A stretch of 64,000 bases of DNA from the NCBI GenBank assembly GCA_963790095.1, contig CAWBNO010000007.1, positions 35,301 through 99,300 on the forward strand, in the 5' to 3' direction. Below, piece by piece: positions 7,234 to 16,911 of the stretch. The stretch comes from JAAXQD01 sp963790095 (lineage in GTDB: Bacteria; Desulfobacterota; Desulfobacteria; Desulfobacterales; UBA11574). A model generated the notes under the pieces. It searched no databases. It worked only from the letters and a program-made list of their open reading frames with translations, and was not told the origin of the DNA. Within the stretch, counting starts at the first letter, position 1, and every line of letters begins with the position of its first letter. Made by a program: the position numbers and the translations under genes.

Positions 7234-8232
7234 TTATGTTTTGAGAAACGTTTTCGTCAAATTTTTCCACCCGAGATCCGGAAGATTTCCATAGATATCG
7301 TCTTGCAAATAACCGCCATCCGCGGCCAAAGGACCTGCAACGTCTTCTATCATGCCTTCCAGGGTGTCGATTTCATGGTTGACCCAATCCAAGCTGTCTG
7401 TATCTGACATGAGTTTTTTAACGGTTTTTTTGACATCCGGTGTATGCACCATGAAAAGCCAGCCATCACCATAGGGCTCTTGATTGGCGATCGCGGGATT
7501 TTCTCTGACCTTTGAATTGACCTCTACAATGACGCCGTCCACCGGGGAAAGAATATCTGCCAAATTATCCTTCCGTTTCAATCCCCATCCCACACGGTCC
7601 ATGTCGAGTTCCTTGCCCATCAGGGGAAGATCGAAAGCATCGGCTTTTCCCAACAGCTTGAGCGCAAAATCGTCCAGACCAATTCGGATATATCCACCGC
7701 TTTCAATTCGAGCCCACGTATGCCCGTTATGAAAAAAATACTCCATTGGGACATCAAAACCTTTGACATGTTGCACTTCAAAGGGAACATTTTTGGTTTT
7801 GGCGGTCCATACTTCCTCGAAGAACTGGTCAAAATCGCATTTGGAACAATTATAGTTCAACCCACATATCCTATTTTCGATGCGGCGGGTGAGGCTGTGC
7901 CGACACGTTCTATCCCTGCCCGGTCGCTGCCGCATGGCATCTTGCCAGCTCATCTGCTTGCCTTTTGTTATCTGCTTCTGCATTCCCAGATCATATTTGC
8001 AGGTGTTGCAGTCATAAAAATTGTTGCAGTTTTTAAATTTTACAACACCGGCCTGCATCCAGATACACGGGTTTGCAGCTTTGGCCGCTCGGTCCGGCTT
8101 AAACATCCAGACCTGTCCCCCAAAAACCGCCCCGATCTCCGATTCTTTTCCCAGATCCTGCCGGATTCCCTTTCTGTAAGAAGAACCGTAACCAAACCGA
8201 CTTTTTGGGGCCTCTCTTATTTTTTCTGCCAT
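7234..8232 (-). CDS. GcvH-like protein with N-terminal Cys repeats (paralogue 2), 332 aa
   Basis: Same architecture as its neighbour: two Cys modules (PCIWMQAGVVKFKNCNN...CNTCKYD and TCRHSL...CSKCDFD), then an H-protein-like domain (NGHTWARIESGGYIRIGLDD, LADILSPVDGVIVEVN, EPYGDGWLFMVHT). Alignment by eye puts Asp, not Lys, at the lipoylation position (KDNLADILSP), with a Lys one residue earlier, so modification is doubtful. It has about 40 extra N-terminal residues, rich in Gly/Arg/Lys, compared with paralogue 1. The ATG at 8232 follows AAAGGAG. It is the first gene of the pair, so both are probably transcribed from upstream of 8232. Confidence 0.75.
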   Translation of the reverse strand: MAEKIREAPKSRFGYGSSYRKGIRQDLGKESEIGAVFGGQVWMFKPDRAAKAANPCIWMQAGVVKFKNCNNFYDCNTCKYDLGMQKQITKGKQMSWQDAMRQRPGRDRTCRHSLTRRIENRICGLNYNCSKCDFDQFFEEVWTAKTKNVPFEVQHVKGFDVPMEYFFHNGHTWARIESGGYIRIGLDDFALKLLGKADAFDLPLMGKELDMDRVGWGLKRKDNLADILSPVDGVIVEVNSKVRENPAIANQEPYGDGWLFMVHTPDVKKTVKKLMSDTDSLDWVNHEIDTLEGMIEDVAGPLAADGGYLQDDIYGNLPDLGWKNLTKTFLKT

Positions 8233-8920
8233 TTTCCTGACTCCTTTGTTTTATGTTTGGGTTTGGGTTTGTTTTCTTTTGTCTTTTGAAACATTTACAG
8301 AGCAAAGGGCATGCCAAACAAAATACAGTGTGGGGATTAAATGGATAACATCTTGATATTACAGTTTATTTTGAAAAATAAACAGGGGAAGGCCCGGTTT
8401 GGATAGCGGATTTCGAATGTAGGAATCCGCAACAGTTCAATGAGCCCATGGGGTGATGATGACAGACAAATCGTCTGTATTCCTTTTATTTACAGTTGGT
8501 TATAATTGTGTTGGATTTTCCAACAAATAATCTTGAATTTCCCCACCGGCCGATGGCAGTTCTCAAAAATATGTTCCGATTGAATTGCTTTCTGCCACAA
8601 TTTCAGTCAGCCCCAGGATGATTCCGTTTCAATCGGGAAGCTGTCTGAGCAAATTAGAGCGCATTAAAGCGAACAGCAATGCGGTTGTCAAAATAATGAT
8701 TATCATCATGTTCCCGCCGTGTAGTTTTAACACCTTAGATCTGTTCGCTTGGAAACGGGATTGTCCTGGGGTTGAAACGCTATGTTATAATCTGTAATTT
8801 TTGAACGGATCGACCCAACCAAGAAAACTCTGCGAAGACTCCCAGGGGTTTGCCCCGGTACTCCAGCTAATTCTAAATAGACCTTATGGATGGATGAATC
8901 GGACCCGTGAGAAATCCGGG
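8233..8920. other. Intergenic, no supported gene
   Basis: Nearly 700 bp with only weak short frames. A 26-codon hydrophobic minus-strand frame near 8640-8720 (MMIIIILTTALLFALM...) has no convincing ribosome-binding site. The stretch lies upstream of the GcvH-like pair (minus strand) and downstream of the response regulator. Confidence 0.4.
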
Positions 8921-10291
8921 TTAGTCGATTCCATAGGAGTTGAGCTTTCTTCGAAGGGTGTTCAGGCCGATGCCAAGACGCCTGGCGGCCTTGGATTTGT
9001 TTTGGCCGGACAGTTTATAAACCTTGATAATATGGAATCTTTCAACTTGGGCAAGGGATACCATATCTTCTGCTGCGGACGGGGTCAGACAGTTTGATAT
9101 CGACTTGGACCTTCTTAATTCGTCGGGGAGAAAATCTGAAGAGATGGACCGCCCCTGGGCCAGATTTACGGCGGACTGTATGATCGACTTGAGTTCCCGG
9201 ATGTTTCCGGGATAGTCGTACTCCATGAGCAGGCACATGGCCTCTTCTTCTATGGTAAGATTTTTATTAGAGCGGTTATAGTCGTTTAGAAATTTACTCG
9301 CCAGAAGTGGTATATCTTCTCTTCTCTCCTTCAAAGGCGGCAGATGAAGCCATCCGCCCCTGATTCTGTAATATAAATCTTTTCGGAAAACCTTTTTGGC
9401 CATCAGTTTTTCCAGATCTTCGTTGGTGGCGGCAATAAAGCGGACATCGGCCTTTTGATGGCGACTTTTACCCAGCTTAAAGTATTCTCCATCCTGCAGA
9501 ACCCGCAGGAGTTTTCCCTGAAGTTCAAGGGGCATGTTGCCGATTTCGTCTAAAAATACGGTTCCGTGGTCGGTGTATTCCAGATATCCCTTGCGGCCAT
9601 TTTCAGCACCGGTAAAGGCGCCTTTGGTGTGGCCGAAAAACTCCGCTTCAAAGAGACTGCCGGTGAGGGAAGCCATGTTGATCGGTGTAAAGGGAAACTT
9701 CCCCCGGAGGCTCGCAGCGTGAATGGCCCATGCAAGAAGTTCCTTTCCGGTTCCGCTCTCACCGGTAATTAACAGCGGAACATCGCTGCCTGCATGGAGC
9801 TCCGCTTCTTTGAGAACCCTTAAAACCTTTTGGGATCGGGTGACAATCGGCTTAAACGGTGCCGGATTTATCAGTTGGGGAAGGGTCGGACTTTTTTCGA
9901 TATCCAGGATATCGAGCAGCCTTTTTTTCTCAAGTACCCGTTTCATGGAAAAGGCAAGATCTTCCTGGGAAACGGGCTTGACAAGATAATCATACGCACC
10001 TTTTTTTAAACATTCCACGGCAACCCGGGCCTCGTTGACCGCGGTGATCATAATACATTCGGTTCTTGGGCTGATGTTCTTGATGGTTTCGAGCACTTCC
10101 AGCCCGTTCATCTCGGGCATGGTCATATCGATCAGTGCGATATCGAAAACCGCTCCTTGTTCAAACAGAGAAACCGCTGTTATGGAATTATCTTCCGTGC
10201 GTATATTTTTAAAACCTGAATTCAGAAGATGCGACCTTATGATTTTTAGAAAATCGAGATCGTCATCGATGATAATTATTTTATTTTCCAT
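8921..10291 (-). CDS. Sigma54-dependent response regulator (NtrC family), 456 aa
   Basis: Three domains are visible. The N-terminal receiver has IIIDDDLDFL, phosphoacceptor Asp in IALIDMTMPEMNG and Lys in DYLVKPVS. The central AAA+ domain has Walker A GESGTGKE, the sigma54-contact loop GAFTGA and a Walker B-like GTVFLDEIGN. The C-terminal Fis-type helix-turn-helix is NKSKAARRLGIGLNTLRRKL. It would activate sigma54 promoters when phosphorylated. No kinase gene adjoins it. It points away from the metF/hdr cluster 0.7 kb on; regulation of that cluster is possible but I found no clear -24/-12 promoter. Confidence 0.9.
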   Translation of the reverse strand: MENKIIIIDDDLDFLKIIRSHLLNSGFKNIRTEDNSITAVSLFEQGAVFDIALIDMTMPEMNGLEVLETIKNISPRTECIMITAVNEARVAVECLKKGAYDYLVKPVSQEDLAFSMKRVLEKKRLLDILDIEKSPTLPQLINPAPFKPIVTRSQKVLRVLKEAELHAGSDVPLLITGESGTGKELLAWAIHAASLRGKFPFTPINMASLTGSLFEAEFFGHTKGAFTGAENGRKGYLEYTDHGTVFLDEIGNMPLELQGKLLRVLQDGEYFKLGKSRHQKADVRFIAATNEDLEKLMAKKVFRKDLYYRIRGGWLHLPPLKERREDIPLLASKFLNDYNRSNKNLTIEEEAMCLLMEYDYPGNIRELKSIIQSAVNLAQGRSISSDFLPDELRRSKSISNCLTPSAAEDMVSLAQVERFHIIKVYKLSGQNKSKAARRLGIGLNTLRRKLNSYGID

Positions 10292-10408
10292 CGCGATATT
10301 CGAATTTGGGGTTTAAGGTTTTTTCGATTCGGTGTCCCAAAAAGGACCATCCCAAAATGGCACAAATTTTCATAAAATTGCGGGTTCACCGTCTTTATGT
10401 ATAGCATG

Positions 10409-10425
10409 TGTGCCAAATTGGCACA
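10409..10425. promoter_or_regulatory. Inverted repeat upstream of the response regulator
   Basis: TGTGCCAAATTGGCACA is a near-perfect 17-bp palindrome about 120 bp before the response-regulator start. A half-like TGGCACA recurs at about 10359-10365. It may be an operator, possibly for autoregulation; no direct evidence. Confidence 0.35.
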
Positions 10426-10590
10426 ACAGCCTTTTGAAACAGATGGAAAAATTTCCTGCTACAGGAAACCATATCGGTTTATCTACTTCATTTTACAGTG
10501 ATTTTTTACCATCCGCCCCAATATTTCCATCCCGGCACGATTGTTGCTCATACGGTATCAGAAGGACATATCGCCCGTTTTTAGATTTAG

Positions 10591-10615
10591 CCGCAGAGGC
10601 ACGGAGGGCGCAGAG
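10591..10615 (+). repeat. CGCAGAG-type short repeat, copy A
   Basis: The sequence CCGCAGAGGCACGGAGGGCG then CAGAG is a degenerate array of the GCAGAG word. An inverted related copy lies at 10771-10799. Such intergenic words are common in environmental bacterial genomes; no function is evident. Confidence 0.5.
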
Positions 10616-10770
10616 AGCCATTTTAAAGACCTCACCTAGCGAGGAAGATTGAACCTAAAGCCAAATATTTTAAGCCCAACCACTCATTCAAATAAAGCTT
10701 CTGTAACAGCAAGCTTGCTGGAAACTTTCCCCTTTTGCGTGTTCTTTACGCCAAAGGAAAACCCCGCACA

Positions 10771-10799
10771 TCTCTGCGTCCTCTGAGTCTCTGCGGCGG
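10771..10799 (-). repeat. CGCAGAG-type short repeat, copy B (inverted)
   Basis: The complement reads CCGCCGCAGAGACTCAGAGG then ACGCAGAGA, an inverted relative of copy A at 10591-10615. The rest of the 10292-11017 gap contains no supported gene. Confidence 0.5.
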
Positions 10800-11017
10800 G
10801 CAACAACGGAAGTGGTGGAAAATTGCAGCAGAGGAGGGGAAATAACCCTCTTAAATTGTAAAACAACCGGTTCAAATCCATCATTTCATTACGCCATTAT
10901 TTCAATTGGGGCGAAGCCCCTAAGTTCTTTTTCCATACGCGTGGCTGCGGTGGTTAAAATCATGAAGCGATTTTATGATCCGAGCTGCTTTTTCTGAAAA
11001 AAATCGGAGGTAGTCGT

Positions 11018-11887
11018 ATGAATTTAAAGCGCAAATTCGATGCAGGGGAATTTGCCGTCCTTGCGGAAATGGAACCGCCCAAGGGGGTGGATGTCTCCAC
11101 AATGCTGTTCAATGCCAAGAGAGTCAAGGGGGAAGTCGACGCCTTTGTCATACCGGAGATGAGTAACGCTGTCATGCGGATGAGTTCCCTAGGCGGTGCC
11201 ATGATTCTCCAGGGAAAAGGGATGGAGACCGTGATGCAAGTGAACTGCAGAGATCGAAACCGGATTGCCCTCCAGGCGGATCTTCTGGCAGCCAATGGAT
11301 GTGGAATCACCAACGTCATGGCGGTCACCGGAGAAGACCCCAGCTTTGGAGATCATTTTCAGGCAAGATCAGTATATGACATCGATCTTCTGGAATTGCT
11401 CAATGCTATTAAAGGGCTTCAAGACGGAAAGGACATGGCCGGTATCGAGCTTTCAGGCGCCCCTGAATTCCTGGTGGGGTCCACGGTGGATGCAGGTGCC
11501 AAGGGAAAATCTCCCGAGCTGGAGGTGGAGGAGATGACCAAAAAAATTCAAGCGGGGGTCCAGTTTTTCATCTCACCCCCTTTATTTGACCTTTCCGCCA
11601 TTCATCCGTTCATGAAACGTGTGGATATTCGGAAAACAAAAATCATCCCAACGGTTTTACTTCTCAAATCCCTCGGCATGGCCCGATATATCATGCGGAA
11701 TGTGGATAACGTTTATATCTCCGATTCACTGATCGACCGCATCCAAAAATCCCCTGACAAGGTCCGCGAGTGTACCCGGATTGCATCGGAAATGGTCACA
11801 TCGTTAAAAAAAGAAGGCTTCAGCGGCGTAAACTTGGCAACCCTCGGATGGGAGCACAAACTCCCTGAGATACTCGAAAGAATATAA
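11018..11887 (+). CDS. MetF-like methylenetetrahydrofolate reductase (first copy), 289 aa
   Basis: The start at 11018 follows GGAGG. The protein has the MTHFR TIM-barrel signature: FAVLAEMEPPKGVD at strand 1, GMETVMQVNCRDRNRIALQA, NVMAVTGEDPSFGDH, GVQFFISPPLFDL and MARYIMRNVDNVYI. Known MetF reduces methylene-THF to methyl-THF, or runs in reverse in acetyl-CoA oxidisers. It lies 2 bp before hdrA and starts the operon. A second MetF with its MetV partner follows at 16.9-18.5 kb, and this copy has no MetV of its own, so it may be specialised or an auxiliary subunit. Confidence 0.88.
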   Translation: MNLKRKFDAGEFAVLAEMEPPKGVDVSTMLFNAKRVKGEVDAFVIPEMSNAVMRMSSLGGAMILQGKGMETVMQVNCRDRNRIALQADLLAANGCGITNVMAVTGEDPSFGDHFQARSVYDIDLLELLNAIKGLQDGKDMAGIELSGAPEFLVGSTVDAGAKGKSPELEVEEMTKKIQAGVQFFISPPLFDLSAIHPFMKRVDIRKTKIIPTVLLLKSLGMARYIMRNVDNVYISDSLIDRIQKSPDKVRECTRIASEMVTSLKKEGFSGVNLATLGWEHKLPEILERI

Positions 11888-11889
11888 GG

Positions 11890-14800
11890 ATGGGAAAAAT
11901 GGAGCACACAAACAGCCAGAAGAACGACATGCCCACTGAAAAACACGGGAAAAATCCAATAGGATCGGCCATGGTGGTTGGCAGCGGAATCGCAGGGATG
12001 CAGTCCGCCCTCGATCTTGCCAACTCCGGTTATTATGTGTACCTGGTGGAAAAATCTTCGGCCATCGGCGGACTCATGTCGCAACTCGACAAGACTTTCC
12101 CCACCAACGACTGTGCCATGTGAATTATCTCACCGAAACTGGTCGAGGTCGGCCGGCACCTGAACATAGAGCTTCTGACAAACACCGAACTTTTGGATCT
12201 TAACGGCGAAGCAGGACATTTTACGGCCCGGATTCGCCAGGAACCCCGCTTTATTGACCTTTCAAAGTGTACGAGTTGCGGGGAATGTATCAAGGTCTGT
12301 CCCGTAGAGCTTCCCAACGAATACGACGAAGGCCTGTCTGTTAAGAAGGCGGCTTACAAAAAATACGCCCAGGCCATTCCAGGGGCCTTTGCCATTGAGA
12401 AAACAGACCCCGCGCCCTGCCGTATGACCTGCCCTGCCGGACAGAATGTTCAAGGATATGTTCAGATGGTCAAGGAAGGCAAGTATAAAGAGGCCTTGAA
12501 AATAATTATGGAAGATCATCCGTTCCCCGGAGTGCTGGGGCGGATTTGTCCCCACGAGTGCGAAGATGCGTGCCGTCGATGTGACGTCGATGAACCCATA
12601 GCCATCCGGGATCTCAAGCGACTGGCCGCAGATGAGTTTGATCCCCGGGAAATCGAGATCGATTGTCTGCCACCCAGAAAAGAGAAGGTGGCCATCATCG
12701 GTTCAGGTCCTTCCGGCCTTTCCGCTGCCTATCATTTGGCCCGAAAAGGGGTGTTGTCCACGGTTTTTGAGGCCTTGCCCGAAGCCGGCGGGATGCTCCG
12801 TGTGGGGATCCCTGCCCATCGTCTGCCAAGGGACATTCTGGACCGGGAAATCGAGGTGGTTACCAACCTGGGGGTGGAAATTAAGACCAACACCCCTTTG
12901 GGTGAGGATTTGACCCTGGATGATCTCTTGAACGATGGGTATCAAGCGGTGTATCTCGCCCTTGGCGCTCACAAAGGCATTGAACTGGGAATCCCCGGTG
13001 AAAAAGCCGGAGGCGTGCGTCAGGGCGTCGATTTCCTAAGAGAAGTCAATCTCACCGGCAAGGCCGACATCGGCGAAAATGTGACCATCATCGGGGGGGG
13101 GAATGTGGCCATCGATGTGGCCAGATCCGCAGTTCGGCTGGGTGCAAAATCGGTAAAAATCATTTACCGGCGCACCCGTGCAGAGATGCCGGCCTGGGAG
13201 GAAGAAATCCAGGCAACCGAGGCAGAGGGAGTTGAAATCACCTATCTTTCCGCACCCCAAGAGGTGTTGACCCAAGACGGCCGGGTCGTGGGACTCAGAT
13301 GCATCCGGATGGAGCTGGGTGAACCGGATTCATCCGGCAGAAGACGGCCGGTTCCCATACCGGGCAGTGAATACGACATCAAGATCGACCAGCTGGTCCC
13401 CGCCATCGGTCAGCGCCCGGACCTTTCGGCCATCGAGAATGTGGCGGGCCTGAACATCTCCCGCTGGGGCACCACCGAAGTCGACGCCGTCACCTATTCA
13501 ACGGATCGAGACGGTGTTTTTTCCGGGGGCGACTTGCAGACCGGTCCGGGCATCGCCATCGCTGCCATCGCAGCCGGTCGCGAAGCCGCCGAATCCATCG
13601 TAAGGTACCTCGATCATCAGGATATGGCAAAAGGACGCGAACCCGCAACCCATGAGGATCCGGTGTATCGTCCGATTCCCGAAGACGAACCTGAAATCCT
13701 TCGGTCAAAAATGCCGGAACTGCCCGTGGAAAAACGGGCAGGCAATTTTAAAGAAGTGGAACTGGGCTATGACGCAGCGTCCGGTCGGCAAGAAGCCGCA
13801 CGCTGTTTGAACTGCAGTTACTGTTCGGAGTGCTATCAGTGTGTGGAAGCATGTCTGGCAGAGGCTGTGGATCACTGCCAGGTACGGGTGGAAAGGGATA
13901 TCGATGTGGGCTCCGTGGTGTTGTGCCCCGGAAGCGAGCCCTTCGATCCTTCGGGTCTGGAACAGTTCTATCATTACAAAAAAAATCCAAACGTGCTGAC
14001 CAGTCTTGAATTTGAACGGATTCTCAGCGCTTCCGGTCCCACCATGGGACATTTGGTCCGGCCTTCGGATGAAAAAGAGCCGAAAAAGATCGCCTGGCTC
14101 CAGTGCATCGGCTCCCGGGATACCAACCGATGCGGCAACGGTTACTGCTCTTCGGTCTGCTGCATGTATGCCATCAAAGACGCCATGATCGCCAAGGAGC
14201 ATGCCCACGGAGACCTCGATTGTGCCATTTTCAACATGGATATCCGCACCTTCGGAAAGGACTACGAAAAATACTATCTTCGGGCCAAAGAAAAAGAGAA
14301 CGTTCGATTTATCAAAGCACGGGTCCATACCATCGATGAGGTGGGGGAACAGAGAAATCTACGCATTCAGTATGTGAACGAAGCCGGTGAACTGGAAGAA
14401 GAGATTTTCGATATGATCGTCCTTTCGGTGGGTCTTCAGATGCCTGAATCCACCGCTGATCTGGCCAAACGGTTGGATGTGGACCTTAACAAATACAAGT
14501 TTGCCGTTACCGACTCCTTTGCGCCGGTGGAGACTTCCCGACCGGGGGTTTATGCCTGCGGCGTGTTTCAGGAACCCAAAGATATTCCGAGTTCCGTCAC
14601 AGAAGCGAGTGCGGCTGCGTGTCTGGCAGGGGGCCGCCTGAATCAATCCAGGAACACCCTGACAAAAAGTGTTGAACTTCCCGAAGAAATCGATCTCACC
14701 GGTGAGGCGCCGCGAATCGGGGTGTTTGTCTGCAACTGTGGTGTCAACATTTCGGGTGTCGTCGACGTCGGCATGTTGGAAGAATATGCCAAAACACTTC

Positions 14801-16377
14801 CCCATGTGGTGCACGCCGGACAGAACCTCTTTACCTGCTCCCAGGATTCCCAGGAAGAAATGAAAGAGATCATCAAGGAACACCGGCTCAACCGGATCGT
14901 GGTGGCGGCATGCACGCCCAAAACCCACGAGGGAATATTCATGGATACCCTCGAAGCCTGCGGGATTAACAAATACCTCTTTGAGATGGCCAATATCCGG
15001 AATCAGGATTCCTGGGTCCATTCCGATGATCCTGAAAAAGCCTCCGGAAAAGCCAAACATCTGGTGAAAATGGCGGTGGCCCGCGCCGCCACCCTCCATC
15101 CCCTGCACGAAAAGAAAATTCCGGTCATTCAAAGAGCGCTGGTCATCGGTGGCGGGGTGGCCGGGATGAATGCCGCACTGGGTCTTGCAGACCAGGGGTT
15201 CCCTGTGGTTCTGATTGAAAAGGAAGACAAACTGGGGGGCATGGCCAACCGTCTGACCGCCACCATCGAAGGGGCGGATGTGGGAACGTATCTGAAAGAA
15301 TTGATCCAAAAGGTGACATCCCATTCCCAAATCCAGGTGCTGACCCGTTCCCTTATCGTGGGGTTTTCCGGATTCAAAGGAAATTTCACCACCGAAGTTC
15401 TGGTGGGACCGGGCATGTATGAAAGAAAGATCGACCACGGCGTCGTTGTGTTGGCGACAGGTGCAACGGAATACCGCCCCAAAGAGTATCTCTACGGACA
15501 GAACGAAAGCGTGGTGACCCAGATCGAACTGGCCCAACGTTTAAAAGAAAAAGGGGCCGGGGATCTGGACCGGGTGGTCATGATCCAGTGTGTGGGATCG
15601 AGAAACGACGATAATCCCAACTGCTCCAGAATTTGCTGCCAGAGCGCCGTAAAAAATGCCCTTCATATCAAAAAACTTCAGCCGGATGCCCAAATTTTCA
15701 TCCTTTACCGGGATATCCGGACCTACGGATTTCTGGAAGATTACTATACCGAAGCCAGAAAACAGGGCGTAATATTTTCCCGATACGATTCTGAAAATCC
15801 GCCGACGGTGGAATCGTCGGAAGCGGGTGTGGTGGTTACCTTCAAGGATCACATTCTGGGTCGCGACCTCCAGGTCGGAGCCGACCTTCTTGCTTTGAGC
15901 GCCGGTATGGTTGCTGAAGATACCGAGGAACTCGCCTCCATCGTCAAGCTGGCCCGAACCGCAGAAGGTCACTTTATGGAGGCCCATGTGAAGCTCAGGC
16001 CTGTCGACATGGCCACCGAAGGAATTTTTGTGTGCGGGACCGCCCACAGTCCCAAATTGTTGCCCGAATCGATCTCACAGGCGTTTGCCGCAGCCTCCAG
16101 GGCCACGACATTTCTGTCCCAGCCACAGTTGACCCTGTCGGCGGTCACGGCCCAGGTGGAAGAAGACCTTTGTGCCTCATGCCTCATATGCGTCCGCTCC
16201 TGCCCTTATCAGGTGCCGAGGATCAACCAAGACGGTGTCAGTGAAATCGATGTGGCATTATGTCACGGATGCGGTGTCTGTGCGGCGGAATGCCCGGCCA
16301 AGGCCATCGAACTTAGTTGGTATGAAGACGTTCAGATTATGAGCAAAATCGACGCGCTCCTTGAGGACGTCCTGTAG
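11890..16377 (+). CDS. hdrA: Selenoprotein HdrA fused to an NfnB/GltD-like module, 1495 aa
   Basis: The frame runs from 11890 through an in-frame TGA at 12121-12123 (codon 78) to 16377. The TGA sits in PTNDCAM-U-IISPKLVE, where HdrA normally has Cys (NDCSMC), so it is read as Sec; a SECIS-like hairpin follows. Modules in order: first FAD site (VVGSGIAGMQSALDLA), ferredoxin CTSCGECIKVCP (about 127), GltD/NfnB-like insertion with two Rossmann sites (VAIIGSGPSGLSAAY about 266; VTIIGGGNVAIDVA about 397), HdrA Cys segment near 738, second HdrA FAD site near 1083, second Cys segment near 1233, and two C-terminal ferredoxin motifs (1427, 1457). HdrA proteins bifurcate electrons via flavin. Start may be 11899 (AAGGA at 8 nt). 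Confidence 0.9.
12139..12156 (+). promoter_or_regulatory. Bacterial SECIS-like hairpin in hdrA
   Basis: CTGGTC (12139-12144) pairs with GGCCGG (12151-12156) around loop GAGGTC. There are 21 nt between the UGA and the loop, and G is the first loop base. This agrees with the general bacterial SECIS rule (short stem, G early in the loop, about 16-37 nt after UGA). Confidence 0.65.
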
Positions 16378-16436
16378 GGGTTGCGGATATACAAATAAAA
16401 TCGCCCAACGTGGATTATGGATTCAAAGGAGGAATT

Positions 16437-16868
16437 ATGAAAGAAGATTTCGAGCCGATCATCATTGCATTTTGCTGCAGCTACTGAGGTTATACTGCTG
16501 CGGACCTGGCGGGGTCCATGCGATTGCAGTACCCTTCTGACATAAAAATCATTCTCGTTCCATGCACCGGAAAGGTGGATGTCCTTCATATTCTCCATGC
16601 CTTTGAAAAGGGCGCGGATGGCGTATATGCCGTGGGATGTATGGAAGGAGATTGTCATTATAACAGCGGCAACCTCAGGGCCCGTAAACGGGTGGAACAG
16701 GCCCAAAGCATTCTCGAGACCATCGGCATCGGCGGAGAAAGGGCACAAATGTACAACCTTTCCTCGAGTGAAGGACCGCGTTTCGCCCAGATTGCCGCTG
16801 AGATGGATGAAAAAATCCGAAATTTGGGGCCCAATCCGATTAAGCTGGCCAAAAAAAAGGCTGCGTAA
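16437..16868 (+). CDS. mvhD: Selenoprotein MvhD/FrhD-like electron-transfer subunit, 143 aa
   Basis: The ATG at 16437 follows AAAGGAGG. Codon 17 is TGA (16485-16487) in FCCSY-U-GYTAADLAG, the place of a [2Fe-2S]-ligand Cys in MvhD. The rest shows family residues VPCTGKVD (Cys 43) and VGCMEGDCHYNSGN (Cys 68, 73). Starting at a later Met would remove the Fe-S motif, so UGA decoding is the sound reading. MvhD passes electrons between a hydrogenase or dehydrogenase partner and HdrA. No hydrogenase subunits are nearby; the neighbours are hdrA 59 bp upstream and metV 43 bp downstream, as in MetFV-HdrABC-MvhD complexes. Confidence 0.9.
16494..16530 (+). promoter_or_regulatory. Bacterial SECIS-like hairpin in mvhD
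   Basis: GGACC (16502-16506) pairs with GGTCC (16513-16517) around TGGCGG. An outer helix ACTGC (16494-16498) with GCAGT (16526-16530) closes it over an internal loop. Nineteen nt separate the UGA from the loop. Confidence 0.7.
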
Positions 16869-16911
16869 AACCATTGGGAAAATATTCAATCTTCAATGAA
16901 AGAGAGGTCTT

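Noticed and set aside
10869..10884. A T-arm-like word GGTTCAAATCC suggesting a tRNA
   Set aside because: The flanks do not pair as a T stem and no anticodon or acceptor arm can be formed.
10900..11010. A sigma54 promoter before the metF/hdr operon
   Set aside because: TGGCTG..GTTAA is too far from the TGGCAC-N5-TTGCA consensus to be claimed.
14359..15537. A 392-codon minus-strand frame
   Set aside because: It is antisense to hdrA, which has clear domain evidence.
12193..16377. HdrA as a shorter protein starting at 12193, after the TGA
   Set aside because: It would lose the first FAD site and half of the conserved Cys motif, which are present in frame upstream of the TGA.
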